A stretch of 64,000 nucleotides of DNA from DASWUZ01 sp036401375 (GCA_036401375.1 DASWVB010000002.1:310001-374000), one strand, 5' to 3'; positions 18,750 through 27,966 are shown, counted from the first letter of the stretch. The notes: a model not told the origin generated them from the letters alone. Numbers and translations: made by a program.

Positions 18750-19460
18750 TTACAGATAGTTCTGCAGCATACGCCTCCAGGTTGGCCAGTCGTGGCTGTT
18801 CCAGCTGTCCCATACCTCGAGCCTGCAGGGCACGCCCTTCTGGTGCAGCAGCCCTGCCAGTCTGCGGTTGTCGTCCAGGCACTGGTCGTCGTAGCCGGTT
18901 CCGAGCACGTAGGTGTTCCGACGGTAGCGGTCCAGAAACCAGCCATCCGAAAGGTTGGCGATGTAGTGCGGCGGCAGGTTAAAGTAGACATCCTGGTCGT
19001 AGTACCCGTGCAGGAAATTACCCAGCTCAAAGGCTCCGCTCATCGACAGAAAACTTGTGAAAAGATCCGGATGGCGCAGGGCGATATTGACCGCGTGATA
19101 TCCGCCAAAGCTGCAGCCGATCGTGATCAGGTTCCGGTCCGGGTTCTTGAGGCGAACCAGCGGCAGCACCTCATCGATCACATAGCTCTCGTACTGCATC
19201 TGACGCGCGATCCGCCAGCGCGGAGGCACGTTACGGTTGTACCAGCTCTCCGCATCTACTGAGTCAACGCAGTAGAGCTGTATCTCTCCATGGTCGATCT
19301 TGTACCTGAGGCCGTCGACCAGCCCCCGCTCCTCAAACTCGTAGAAGCGGCCGCACGACGAGGGGAACACCACTGCCGGCAACCCGGAGTGTCCGAAGAC
19401 CAGCAGCTCCATGTCGCGACCAAGTCGAGGCGAAGACCACCTGTGATATTCGCGATTCAT
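18750..19460 (-). CDS. Esterase-family alpha/beta hydrolase
   Basis: A 236-residue alpha/beta hydrolase of the esterase-D/putative esterase family. The nucleophile elbow is GCSFGG (Ser117), and a C-terminal WNSHDWPTW carries the likely catalytic His223. The N-terminus begins directly with the core strands (MELLVFGHSGLPAVVFPSS) and there is no signal peptide, so it is cytoplasmic. It is divergent from the second esterase, with 133 bases between their start codons, so they may share control elements. Together with the upstream ATP-grasp and GCS2 ligases it forms a compact four-gene neighbourhood. The substrate is unknown; release or transfer of an amide or ester product of the ligases is an inference. 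Confidence 0.85.
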   Translation of the reverse strand: MNREYHRWSSPRLGRDMELLVFGHSGLPAVVFPSSCGRFYEFEERGLVDGLRYKIDHGEIQLYCVDSVDAESWYNRNVPPRWRIARQMQYESYVIDEVLPLVRLKNPDRNLITIGCSFGGYHAVNIALRHPDLFTSFLSMSGAFELGNFLHGYYDQDVYFNLPPHYIANLSDGWFLDRYRRNTYVLGTGYDDQCLDDNRRLAGLLHQKGVPCRLEVWDSWNSHDWPTWRRMLQNYL

Positions 19461-19593
19461 GCCGTGGTTGTTATCGTCAGTGTCTCAGAGCCTGGGTTGA
19501 TATCCTAGATACTGTAGCAGGCAGCTTTTCCCATCGGTACCGTGCTCCCGAACACGCATCGCCTCCAGAGTCCAGTAACGTCCTGCACCCTTA

Positions 19594-20442
19594 ATGTCCC
19601 TAGCTGCCACCATACCGGCTGACGACGGCGGTCCACTCGTGACCCCGCACCCCCGCTTGCGTCTCCACCGGCGGTTTCACAGTGTTCACCTGCCGGACGA
19701 CCGGGACGTCATGGTCTACCTTCCGCCCGAGTACGATGCAGTGTCGGCACGCCGTTTTCCTGTCCTCTACATGCACGACGGTCAGAACCTCTTCGATCCG
19801 CGCACCTCGTTCATCCCTGGCCGCACATGGCAGGTGAGAGAGACGGCCGATTCTATGATCCTCGCCGAAGACGTCGAGCCATTGATCATCGTCGGCATCC
19901 ACAACGCGGGGGAGCGGCGACTGTCGGAGTATACCCACACCCGCGACTGGAAGGTGGGCGGCGGGAGCGCTGACGCATACGGCAGACTTCTGACCCGCGA
20001 GTTGCTCCCCTTCGTCGATGCCGAGTACCGCACCCTGACCGGACCGGAGAACACCGGCATGGGCGGATCCTCGCTGGGCGGCCTGGTCACGATGTACCTG
20101 GGCCTGAGGTATGCCAGCATCTTTGGCAAGCTGGCGGTCATGTCTCCCTCGGTCTGGTGGGACCACAAGAGCATACTCGCGGAGGTCAACGAGTACGAGG
20201 GCCCGCCGTGGCCGCGTATTTGGCTCGATGTAGGAGAAGCAGAGGGGGCGCGGGTCGTCTCCGATGCAAACCTGCTGCACAAGAAGCTCGCCCTGCGCGG
20301 CTGGCGCGATGGCGCCACGCTGCACTACGAACGGGTAGACGGCGGTACCCACGATGAGACCGCATGGGCGGCGCGCATGGGTCCGATGCTGCGGTTCCTG
20401 TTTCCGGCCAGGCCGCGGGACAGAGGCTCTGCCGGTGAGTGA
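19594..20442 (+). CDS. Esterase-family alpha/beta hydrolase (second copy)
   Basis: A 282-residue alpha/beta hydrolase of the same broad esterase family as its divergent neighbour but not close to it in sequence. It has the FPVLYMHDGQNLFDP oxyanion region, the nucleophile motif GGSSLGG with Ser160, and a late GGTHDETAW His, so the triad is complete. The block DGQNLFD is typical of enterochelin-esterase/Fes-like hydrolases. There is no signal peptide. The neighbourhood of two ligases and two esterases suggests it acts on an ester or amide made by that module, which is inference. The ATG has no strong ribosome binding site. Confidence 0.85.
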   Translation: MSLAATIPADDGGPLVTPHPRLRLHRRFHSVHLPDDRDVMVYLPPEYDAVSARRFPVLYMHDGQNLFDPRTSFIPGRTWQVRETADSMILAEDVEPLIIVGIHNAGERRLSEYTHTRDWKVGGGSADAYGRLLTRELLPFVDAEYRTLTGPENTGMGGSSLGGLVTMYLGLRYASIFGKLAVMSPSVWWDHKSILAEVNEYEGPPWPRIWLDVGEAEGARVVSDANLLHKKLALRGWRDGATLHYERVDGGTHDETAWAARMGPMLRFLFPARPRDRGSAGE

Positions 20443-20567
20443 TAGACCCAAAGGTAACCTCGGTTGTGGCGTAATTGCACCAGAAAGCAGCAGAAAAGGG
20501 TAATCTTAAGTACCTACCAGAGCAATCCAGGAAACGGAGCCGGCAGCTCCTCCACCGCGGAGGTAGC

Positions 20568-21431
20568 TTGGACGATTCCGGTAGCAATGGCCTGCTCCAG
20601 GTCAGCAAACACCCGATCCGGCGCTGTGATCTCACCATGGCCTTCCAGCCTTTTGTCGATGTCAACGACAAGAGCGTCTACGGCTACGAGGCACTCGTCA
20701 GGGGCACAAACAACGAGCCGGCCAGCGACATCTTTGCCCATATCGCGCAGGGCGAAGAGGCGGGCTTCGACCTCGCATGTACGGCCCTCGCCATCGATCT
20801 CGCCTCCACCCTCAACGTCTCCACATACCTGGGCATCAACCTTTCAAGGGCTCATTCCGGGTCCATAGACGGGAACGAGGCTCACCTGATCGCCGCCATC
20901 GCAAGGGCAAGAGACTTTCCCGTGCAGCGGGTGATGATCGAGATCACCGAGAGCAGAGATCGGGTCATCCGAGAGCGCATGCCTGAGCTTCTATGCCGGT
21001 ATAAGGCTGAGGGCTTTGCCACCGCGATCGACAGGTTCGGACTCGGAGACCTGGGGTTGGACGTACTGGGGCACTGCCGCCCCGACGCCATCAAACTCAG
21101 CACCTCGCTGGTCCGCGACATTGATGCAGACCCGGTTCAGTGCTCCGTCATTGCTGGGATTGCGCAAGTCTGCAACGAGTTGGGCATACAGGTCATCGCG
21201 GTCGGGGTTGAGACGGCTGGAGAGTGCCGGGCGCTGCGCGACGCGGGCGTCCACCTGTTCCAGGGGTACCTCTTCGCTCATCCCGGCCTGAACAGGCTGC
21301 CGGCCATCCTGCCTGCGGTGTGGCCGGGCATCGAGCGCCGGATGCAGCTGGACCGCAGACGTGGGGACCGTGATCTGGCCCGAGGTGCAGGGCGCGGCGC
21401 CGTGCGGGGTGCCGACCGGCGGAGCCACTAG
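20568..21431 (+). CDS. EAL-domain protein, probably catalytically inactive
   Basis: A 287-residue protein consisting almost only of a c-di-GMP phosphodiesterase-type EAL domain. With the start used here, the signature glutamate is Glu41 (YEALVRG), and Asn91, Glu126, Asp155, Lys176 and Gln232 match conserved metal/substrate positions. Two essential positions are lost: the DDFGTG motif reads DRFGLG (Arg156), and the AEGVE glutamate is Val212 (IAVGVE). It therefore probably binds rather than hydrolyses c-di-GMP, or serves as a protein-binding EAL. TTG 20568 is chosen because GGAGG at 20559-20563 precedes it; a TTG at 20475 would add 31 residues. The C-terminal Arg-rich tail has no family match. 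Confidence 0.82.
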   Translation: MDDSGSNGLLQVSKHPIRRCDLTMAFQPFVDVNDKSVYGYEALVRGTNNEPASDIFAHIAQGEEAGFDLACTALAIDLASTLNVSTYLGINLSRAHSGSIDGNEAHLIAAIARARDFPVQRVMIEITESRDRVIRERMPELLCRYKAEGFATAIDRFGLGDLGLDVLGHCRPDAIKLSTSLVRDIDADPVQCSVIAGIAQVCNELGIQVIAVGVETAGECRALRDAGVHLFQGYLFAHPGLNRLPAILPAVWPGIERRMQLDRRRGDRDLARGAGRGAVRGADRRSH

Positions 21432-21502
21432 GCTCATGCCTGGTCCAGGCGAGTTAGAAGGTCTCCGTCCTCATCCTCCCCCACATCTACCGCCCTGTCA
21501 TG

Positions 21503-22423
21503 TCAGGGAATAGGCCGGGCGCCCGAGCCACTTCCCGGGCCAAGCATGTGAATGGTGTGCAGCCACGTCTCTGCGAGGGCAGGCCAATGGGTTATGGGTA
21601 AATCTGTAGGACGAAGACCGTAGCCGTGCCCTCCCTCGGCAAAGATGTGAAGCTCTGCTGGCGCCTTGGCCTGCTTGAGCGCCTGGAAGTAAACGACCGC
21701 GTTCTCGACATGAGCGCCGTCGTTCTCAGCCTGCAGCAGGAAGGTAGGCGGAGTCGTCGCGGTCGGCTCGACTCCCGCAGCCAAAGCGCTGAGCGTTGGA
21801 CCAACCGCAAGATAGCCGGGGTAGAGGACGAACGCGAAGTCGGGCCGGGCGTCAGCCGCATCCGTTGCTGCGCCAGCCGCCTTGAAGTCCCAATGGTTGC
21901 TCAGGACCGCGACCAGGTGCGCACCCGCCGAGAAGCCGAGCGCACCGATGCGATGCGGATCGATCGCCCACTCCGCCGCATGCGAACGGGTGAGCCGCAT
22001 GGCCTGCTGCGCGTCCTCAAGGTCGATGGTGCTCTCCGGATAGTGGGCCTTTACGGGCACGCGGTACTTCACCAGCACGCAGGTCACGCCGATAGAACCG
22101 AGCCAGTCGCAGACCTCCGTTCCCTCGAGGTCATAGGCAAGAATGCTGTAGCCACCTCCGGGAAAGACGACTACGGCAGCCCCAGTGTTTTGCGCTGCTG
22201 TCGGCTTGTAGACGGCGAGGCTGGGCTGGCTCACATCGGTCAGCCGTATAATGCGTCGCCCGGCGATCAAGCCGTCGCTGGGCTGGTAGATATCGCGTTC
22301 CGGGCCGGTGGTCGCGACAGGCTCGGGAGCGCCGTTGGGCCAGAGCGGCATAGTGACTTGCTGCCCGCACGCGACGGAGGCAGCAGCAACCAGGAAAGGA
22401 AGTAGAAGCTGAGTTTTACGCAC
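21503..22423 (-). CDS. Secreted alpha/beta hydrolase (acetyl-esterase/xylanase-type)
   Basis: A 306-residue exported hydrolase. The N-terminus MRKTQLLLPFLVAAASVACGQ is a signal peptide, possibly with a lipobox (SVAC). The body shows the oxyanion loop VVFPGGGYSILAYDLEG, the nucleophile GFSAGAH, and a late GGHGYGLRP His. It resembles BD-FAE/acetyl-xylan-esterase-like and endo-xylanase-annotated hydrolases that deacylate plant polysaccharides or small esters. It is convergent with the EAL gene and next to the fumarase. Substrate is inferred from family resemblance only. Confidence 0.85.
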   Translation of the reverse strand: MRKTQLLLPFLVAAASVACGQQVTMPLWPNGAPEPVATTGPERDIYQPSDGLIAGRRIIRLTDVSQPSLAVYKPTAAQNTGAAVVVFPGGGYSILAYDLEGTEVCDWLGSIGVTCVLVKYRVPVKAHYPESTIDLEDAQQAMRLTRSHAAEWAIDPHRIGALGFSAGAHLVAVLSNHWDFKAAGAATDAADARPDFAFVLYPGYLAVGPTLSALAAGVEPTATTPPTFLLQAENDGAHVENAVVYFQALKQAKAPAELHIFAEGGHGYGLRPTDLPITHWPALAETWLHTIHMLGPGSGSGARPIP

Positions 22424-22513
22424 CCAAGCATCCTACGCGGTCAACACTGCCGAGACTAGCCGGACGAGCTATCTCCGGGCCGCGGGACGCAGTGCCTTCG
22501 GCCACACCGGGCG

Positions 22514-24025
22514 TCACACCAGGATCGGAATGCCGGCGATACGCGACTGCCACTCCCTGGGCCCGGTCTGGTGAACCGACGTTCCCTTTGAATCGACAGC
22601 TACCGTTACCGGCATGTCCTTGACGTCGAACTCGTAGATCGCCTCCATCCCAAGGTCTTCAAAGGCGAGCACGCGCGAGCTCTTGATGGCTTTCGAGACG
22701 AGGTAAGCGGCTCCGCCAACTGCCATCAGGTAGACCGCCTTGCTGTCGCGAATCGCCTCGATGGCCGCCGGCCCCCGTTCCGCTTTGCCGACCATCCCCA
22801 GCAGCCCGGTCTGCTCCAGCATCTGGCGGGTAAAGCCATCCATACGGGTCGCGGTAGTCGGACCAGCCGGACCGACGACCTCCTCGCGCACCGGGTCGAC
22901 CGGCCCCACGTAGTAGATGAAGCGGTCCGTAAAATCAACCGGCAGCGTCTCACCGCGGCTGAGCATATCCGTCATCCGCTTGTGAGCCGCATCCCGCCCG
23001 GTGAGCAGGCGCCCGTTCAACAGCAGCACCTCCCCTGGCCTGAAGGTCGCGACCTCGGCTCGCGTGATGGTATTCAGGTCTACCCGGCGCGCGGTCGAGA
23101 CGTCGTGCTTGAGCTTTGGCCAGCTGTCGAGCGAAGGAGGATCGAGAGCTACCGGCCCGGATCCATCGAGCACGAAGTGCGCGTGACGAGTGGCCGCGCA
23201 GTTCGGGATCATCGCCACCGGGAGGTTCGCCGCGTGGGTCGGATAGTCGAGGATCTTCACGTCGAGCACCGTAGTCAGCCCGCCAAGCCCCTGCGCGCCG
23301 ATGCCGAGCGCATTAACGCGATGATAGAGCTCAATGCGCATCTCTTCGAGCTTGTTGGCAGGCCCGCGGGCGATCAGGTCGGTGATATCGATCGGCTCCA
23401 TCAGGGCTTCCTTGGCCATCAGCATGGCCTTTTCAGCGGTGCCGCCGATACCGATGCCGAGCATGCCTGGAGGGCACCAGCCCGCCCCCATCGTCGGCAC
23501 CGTCTTCAGCACCCAGTCCACCACCGAGTCCGACGGGTTCAGCATGACGAACTTCGACTTCGCCTCCGAGCCGCCGCCCTTGGCTGCTACGGTTACCTCC
23601 ACATTGCCGCCGCGCACCATCGATACGCTGACGACAGCAGGGGTGTTGTCGCGGGTATTTCGGCGCGCACCGGCAGGGTCGGCGAGTATGGACGCGCGCA
23701 GCTTATTGTCGGGATCAAGGTAGGCTTGTCGCACTCCTTCATTGACCATCTCGTCGACGGTGAGCGTCGCCTCCCAGCGCACATCCATTCCGATCTTGAG
23801 GAAGACAGTGACGATGCCGGTGTCCTGGCAGATGGGCCGATGACCCTCCGCACACATCCGCGAGTTGATGAGGATCTGCGCGATGGCGTCCTTCGCCGCC
23901 GGCCCCTGCTCGCGCTCATAGGCGCGCGCCAGGTTGGTGATGTAGTCGACCGGATGGTAGTAGGAGATGTACTGCAGGGCGTCGGCAACGCTCTGAATCA
24001 GATCCTGCTGACGGATGGTTGCCAT
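22514..24025 (-). CDS. fum: Fumarate hydratase class I, iron-sulfur type
   Basis: A 503-residue enzyme of the TCA cycle that converts fumarate to malate with a [4Fe-4S] cluster. It contains both the alpha-type (N-terminal) and beta-type (C-terminal) regions fused in one chain, like E. coli FumA. The three cluster cysteines are visible in CQDTGIV (Cys66), GAGWCPPGM and IPNCAATRH. The beta half carries GPTTATRMDGFT. The ATG at 24025 (MATIRQQDLIQ) is preferred; the frame is open 23 codons further to 24094 but that extension does not look like the family. It lies alone between an esterase and the divergent M29 aminopeptidase. Confidence 0.93.
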   Translation of the reverse strand: MATIRQQDLIQSVADALQYISYYHPVDYITNLARAYEREQGPAAKDAIAQILINSRMCAEGHRPICQDTGIVTVFLKIGMDVRWEATLTVDEMVNEGVRQAYLDPDNKLRASILADPAGARRNTRDNTPAVVSVSMVRGGNVEVTVAAKGGGSEAKSKFVMLNPSDSVVDWVLKTVPTMGAGWCPPGMLGIGIGGTAEKAMLMAKEALMEPIDITDLIARGPANKLEEMRIELYHRVNALGIGAQGLGGLTTVLDVKILDYPTHAANLPVAMIPNCAATRHAHFVLDGSGPVALDPPSLDSWPKLKHDVSTARRVDLNTITRAEVATFRPGEVLLLNGRLLTGRDAAHKRMTDMLSRGETLPVDFTDRFIYYVGPVDPVREEVVGPAGPTTATRMDGFTRQMLEQTGLLGMVGKAERGPAAIEAIRDSKAVYLMAVGGAAYLVSKAIKSSRVLAFEDLGMEAIYEFDVKDMPVTVAVDSKGTSVHQTGPREWQSRIAGIPILV

Positions 24026-24554
24026 CTGGCGGAGATACCCCTTGGAGATCGCCGCCCGGGAGCGCGGCTGATCAGAGTATATCGGGCGGCCCACCCGCTG
24101 TTATACCTAGCTGTTGGTGGAGACGATTCGGTGAAGCTGCAACGGCGGAGTCCATCGGCTGGCGCGATTCTCCTTCGCCGACGGCAAGCGGAGGAAATCG
24201 CGAAAACCCGCGCCCCCGCCGGTACATTTGTCCGTCTCAATTATGAGAGCGGTCGAAGCGCATGGTGAACGACCTCACCGCGCAACTTTCAGAGAGATGC
24301 AAATAGACTCCGTTAAGGTTTTCTAAACGGGCGCATCAACCCGGCAGCGGAACCGCGATGATCCTGCGCCGCGATACGGGGCAGTTGCCCGGATCGGGAG
24401 GCGATTGGCGCGCCCCGGCGCCGCGAAGCTTTCCTTCGAGACCGCGCTGTGCCACCATGGTCTCAGCCTGCGTGAGCCGCAGTCTTTGCCCGCTGGGAAG
24501 CCAGGCGAACCGCAGATAGCCGGCCAGCCCGTCCAAGCCAGGAAAATACTCTTC
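24026..24554. other. Divergent intergenic region, no gene seen
   Basis: About 530 bases between the divergent fumarase and aminopeptidase genes, without a believable ORF. An imperfect hairpin (CGCGATT at 24163-24169 with AATCGCG at 24196-24202, inner CTCC/GGAG) lies in the fumarase upstream region. The sequence CCGTTAaggttttcTAAACGG at about 24310-24330 is a near-palindrome. Nothing else is supported. Confidence 0.3.
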
Positions 24555-25598
24555 ATGACCCCGGAAGCCGCTGCCACTGATTCACTACTCGCGATGGACT
24601 ACCCCGCTGACTTCATCGCGGGAGCCCGCAGCGCCGTGAACACCTGCCTGCGTGTCCAGGGGAGTGAAAAGGTGACCCTGATCACCGACCGCAAGACCGC
24701 GCCGATCGCAGCGTCGATCGCCGCACAGCTGGAGGCGATCGGCTGTCGCTGGACCCCTTTCATACTTGAGGACCTCGCCGCCCGGCCCCTGACCGACATG
24801 CCCGCCCAGGTGCTCTCCGACATGGAGACCTCCGATGTAAGCATCTTTGCCGTCGAGGTGCAGCAGAACGAGCTGCGCTCCCGCATGCAGATGACTGACG
24901 TGGTCAACCGCCGCAGGATGCGCCACGCCCACATGGTCAACATCACTCCGCAGATCATGTGCGAGGGCATGCGCGCCGACTACAACCAGGTCGACCGGCT
25001 AAGCCAAAGGGTCATCGAGCGGGTGCGCAACGCAAGGTACATCCGCGCGACTACCGCTGCGGGAACAGACATCCGCGCAGACCTGAACCCGGCGTACAAA
25101 TGGTTCAAGACGTCAGGCATCATCTCCGCTGAAAAGTGGGGCAATCTGCCCGGCGGCGAGTGCTTCACCTCGCCCGGCGAGGTCAATGGCACTTTTGTGG
25201 TCGATGGAGTAGTAGGAGACTACCTCTGCGGCCGCTACGGGCTGCTCCAAGCCACCCCCCTCACCATCGTCATCGAGCACAACCGCATCGCCGAATGCCA
25301 CTCCAGCAATGTAGAGTTGCGGGAAGACTTCCGGGCATATACGCACACCGATGAAAACTCCGACCGCGTAGGCGAGTTCGCCATTGGCACCAACATCGGG
25401 GTGCACAAGGTGATCGGCAACATACTGCAGGATGAGAAGTTTCCCGGCATCCACATCGCGTTCGGCAATCCCTATGGAGAGCACACCGGCGCGCCGTGGT
25501 CCTCGACAACTCACATCGATGTAGTGGGACTCGGTTTTAACATCTGGGTTGAGGAAGAGCAGATCATGCGTGACGGGCGTTTCCTGATCGAGCCCTGA
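24555..25598 (+). CDS. Aminopeptidase of the M29 (AmpS/AmpT) type
   Basis: A 347-residue metallo-aminopeptidase. The C-terminal metal-binding residues of family M29 can be followed in order: Glu in RVGEFAIGTN, His in IHIAFGNPYG, and the THIDVV His/Asp pair. The N-terminal half (FIAGARSAVNTCLRVQGSEKV) matches the family's first domain. It would release N-terminal residues from peptides in the cytoplasm. The start MTPEAAATDS at 24555 is chosen; the frame runs open to 24405 with no family similarity and AGGAAAA precedes the ATG. It is followed by a Nudix hydrolase 39 bases downstream on the same strand. Confidence 0.82.
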   Translation: MTPEAAATDSLLAMDYPADFIAGARSAVNTCLRVQGSEKVTLITDRKTAPIAASIAAQLEAIGCRWTPFILEDLAARPLTDMPAQVLSDMETSDVSIFAVEVQQNELRSRMQMTDVVNRRRMRHAHMVNITPQIMCEGMRADYNQVDRLSQRVIERVRNARYIRATTAAGTDIRADLNPAYKWFKTSGIISAEKWGNLPGGECFTSPGEVNGTFVVDGVVGDYLCGRYGLLQATPLTIVIEHNRIAECHSSNVELREDFRAYTHTDENSDRVGEFAIGTNIGVHKVIGNILQDEKFPGIHIAFGNPYGEHTGAPWSSTTHIDVVGLGFNIWVEEEQIMRDGRFLIEP

Positions 25599-25637
25599 GC
25601 TGCGCTTGCCGTAGATCGCCTCGAGGAAGAAGCTGCC

Positions 25638-26201
25638 ATGTCGATCAAGACGCTCTCCAGCCGCATCGTCTACAAAAACCGCTGGATGACCGTGCGCGAA
25701 GACGAGATCCAAAGGGCCGACGGCTCGCTGGGAATATACAGTGTCGTCGAAAAGGCTCCGGCAGCCCTGATCGTGCCCATCGACGGAGATCACGTCTTCC
25801 TCATCGAGCAGTTTCGCTACCCGGTCGGAAGGCGCTTCATGGAATTTCCCGGCGGCGCGTGGGAGCTGCTCGGAGCGCCCGATCCGGTCGAGTTGGCGCG
25901 CGGGGAGCTGCGCGAAGAGACCGGCCTGCTCGCCGGCAGAATGGAGCACCTCGGGCAGCTCTTCTACGCCTACGGCATCACCGGGCAGACCACCGACGTC
26001 TTCCGCGCAACCGATCTCGTGCAGGGCCCAGCCAGCCGCGAGGCAGAGGAGCAGGACCTCGTCGTCAAACGGGTGAGCATGCATCACCTCGAGCAGCTCA
26101 TCTACCGAGGCGTAATACAGGACGCAGCCACCATCGCAGCATGGGCATTGCACGGGATGAAGCCGCGCAAAGTACTTCCAACGCCCGCTGGTACGCCTTG
26201 A
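25638..26201 (+). CDS. Nudix hydrolase, ADP-ribose pyrophosphatase-like
   Basis: A 187-residue Nudix enzyme that likely splits ADP-ribose or a similar nucleoside diphosphate sugar. It has the N-terminal beta strands of ADP-ribose pyrophosphatases (SRIVYKNRWMTVREDEI, VFLIEQFRYPVG) and the Nudix helix GELREETGLLAG, with glutamates 90, 93 and 94 intact. The first residue of REUxEExGU is Gly89 instead of Arg. The loop before the helix is longer than usual (GGAWELLGAPDPVELA). It follows the M29 aminopeptidase closely on the same strand. Confidence 0.88.
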   Translation: MSIKTLSSRIVYKNRWMTVREDEIQRADGSLGIYSVVEKAPAALIVPIDGDHVFLIEQFRYPVGRRFMEFPGGAWELLGAPDPVELARGELREETGLLAGRMEHLGQLFYAYGITGQTTDVFRATDLVQGPASREAEEQDLVVKRVSMHHLEQLIYRGVIQDAATIAAWALHGMKPRKVLPTPAGTP

Positions 26202-26346
26202 CGGCTCGGTCTATCGTAAGTCGTTCCGTCCGGCATTGAGGCACAGATTCAAAGTAGTCTGCCCGGAGTTTGCAGCAGGATCAATCCCACTAAGCCGGGG
26301 GCCTCAAGACTTGCACCTGCTCCATCGGGATCGCATCCAAAGGGAC

Positions 26347-27345
26347 ATGGCTACCTCACAAACCCCCGCCTCCATCTCCGCCCCTGAACTAGAAACCCGC
26401 ACCCTTGGGAACTCCGACCTTGGCCTCACCGCTATCGGCTTCGGAGCGTGGGCCATCGGCGGCGGTGACTGGGAGTTCTCTTGGGGCGCACAGGAAGATA
26501 GTGAGTCGATCGCTGCAATCGAGCGCGCACTCGACCTCGGTGTGAACTGGATCGATACCGCGCCGATCTACGGGCTGGGCCACTCGGAGCAGGTGGTGGC
26601 AAAGGCGCTCAAGAACGCCGCCAAAAAACCTTACGTCTTCACCAAGTGCGGCATGCGCTGGAATGACGACCGTTCCATCTACCGCAGCCTGAAGAAGCAA
26701 TCGATCCGCGAGGAGGTGGAAGCCTCGCTGCGCCGCTTGAATGTTGATGTCATCGACCTGTGTCAGATCCACTGGCCCAATCCCGAGGGCGAGATTGAAC
26801 AGGGCTGGGAGGCACTCGCGGAGCTGAAAGCCGAGGGCAAGCTCCGGTACATCGGCGCCTCAAACTTTAACGTGGAGCAGATCAAGCGGCTGCAGGCGAT
26901 TGCTCCAGTCACCTCGCTGCAGCCCCCCTATTCGCTGCTGAACCGAAGCGTTGAAGCGCAGATCCTGCCGTTCTGCCAGCAAAACAACATCGGGGTCATC
27001 AACTACTCGCCGATGGCGTCGGGCCTGCTTACGGGAAAGATGACAGCCGAGCGCATCCAGGGGCTGCCATCTGATGACTGGCGGAAGCGCACGCCCCAAT
27101 TCAAAGAGCCGAAGCTCTCCCGGAATCTGAAGCTCGTCGAAGTGCTGCGCGAGATAGCCGAGGCCCACGATGTAGAGCCCGGAGTCGTGGCCATCGCGTG
27201 GACACTCAGGCATCCCGCAGTCACAGCCGCCATCGTCGGCGCACGCCGCCCGTCGCAGGTCGATGGAACGGTGAAGGCCGCCACTTTCCGCCTAAGCGAG
27301 TCTGAGATCGCCACCATCGATCAGTGGCTTCAATCGAATTCCTAG
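26347..27345 (+). CDS. Aldo/keto reductase
   Basis: A 332-residue aldo/keto reductase. The TIM-barrel core begins at TRTLGNSDLGLTAIGFG; the catalytic tetrad is visible as Asp in WIDTAPIYG, Tyr in the same block, Lys in YVFTKCG and His in DLCQIHWP. The NADPH-binding region GVVAIAWTLRHPAVTAAIVGARRPSQV is intact. The first 111 bases of the open frame (from 26236) are ignored because the ATG at 26347 follows AAAGGGA. It is convergent with the WcaF-like acetyltransferase 21 bases away. The physiological carbonyl substrate is not evident. Confidence 0.9.
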   Translation: MATSQTPASISAPELETRTLGNSDLGLTAIGFGAWAIGGGDWEFSWGAQEDSESIAAIERALDLGVNWIDTAPIYGLGHSEQVVAKALKNAAKKPYVFTKCGMRWNDDRSIYRSLKKQSIREEVEASLRRLNVDVIDLCQIHWPNPEGEIEQGWEALAELKAEGKLRYIGASNFNVEQIKRLQAIAPVTSLQPPYSLLNRSVEAQILPFCQQNNIGVINYSPMASGLLTGKMTAERIQGLPSDDWRKRTPQFKEPKLSRNLKLVEVLREIAEAHDVEPGVVAIAWTLRHPAVTAAIVGARRPSQVDGTVKAATFRLSESEIATIDQWLQSNS

Positions 27346-27366
27346 ATCTGGCGAGGTCAGACGCAC

Positions 27367-27966
27367 TCACTCGGCTGGAAGCGTCTGACCCCCGTGTACG
27401 CTGGAGCTGCGCAGGATACGAGGCTTGATAGGGCGGCAGGGATTGCCGGCGCAGATCGTCCATGCCGGCACATCCTTCGTCACTACGGAGCATGCACCGA
27501 CAACCGCCCCCTCCCCTACCGTCACTCCCGGCGAAACGAACACGCCCGCCGCGATCCAGGCGCTCCCTTGCACCGTGATTGGCTTGAACACGAGCCGGAA
27601 CGCCGGGTCGGTGTAGTCGTGTGTCGCCGAGCATAGATAACTGAACTGCGACACGACGGCGCTGTCGCCGATCGAGATGTACGCCAGGTTATAGACGCGA
27701 ACTCCCTCCCCAACCACCGCGTAGTCTCCCATCCGCAGGTTCCAGGGCACCCACACCCGGCTGCCACCGGCGAACATGCAACCGCGGCCGATCTTCGCGC
27801 CGAAGAGACGGAGGAGCGCAATCCGCAGCGGGCTCAGATACTTCGGCATCTTGGGAAAGAAGGGCAGCTGTACGCAGGCCCAGAGCATACGCCTGGCAAA
27901 GTAGCGCCAGCTGCGATCGTCGCGGTAGGTCGACAGATCGACGCGCGGCTGAGTGGGTGACTCCAT
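27367..27966 (-). CDS. WcaF-like O-acetyltransferase of the exopolysaccharide locus
   Basis: A 199-residue left-handed beta-helix acyltransferase. It shows the hexapeptide repeats of the LbH fold (IGRGCMFAGGSRV, GDYAVVGEGVRVYN, GVFVSPGVTVGEGAVVGACSVV) and the closing GNPCRPIKPR found in WcaF-type colanic-acid acetyltransferases. The likely role is to O-acetylate a sugar of the exopolysaccharide whose genes follow. ATG 27966 has AAGGAG 8 bases upstream; the frame extends to 28173 without similarity. The gene is divergent from the giant secreted protein. Confidence 0.85.
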   Translation of the reverse strand: MESPTQPRVDLSTYRDDRSWRYFARRMLWACVQLPFFPKMPKYLSPLRIALLRLFGAKIGRGCMFAGGSRVWVPWNLRMGDYAVVGEGVRVYNLAYISIGDSAVVSQFSYLCSATHDYTDPAFRLVFKPITVQGSAWIAAGVFVSPGVTVGEGAVVGACSVVTKDVPAWTICAGNPCRPIKPRILRSSSVHGGQTLPAE

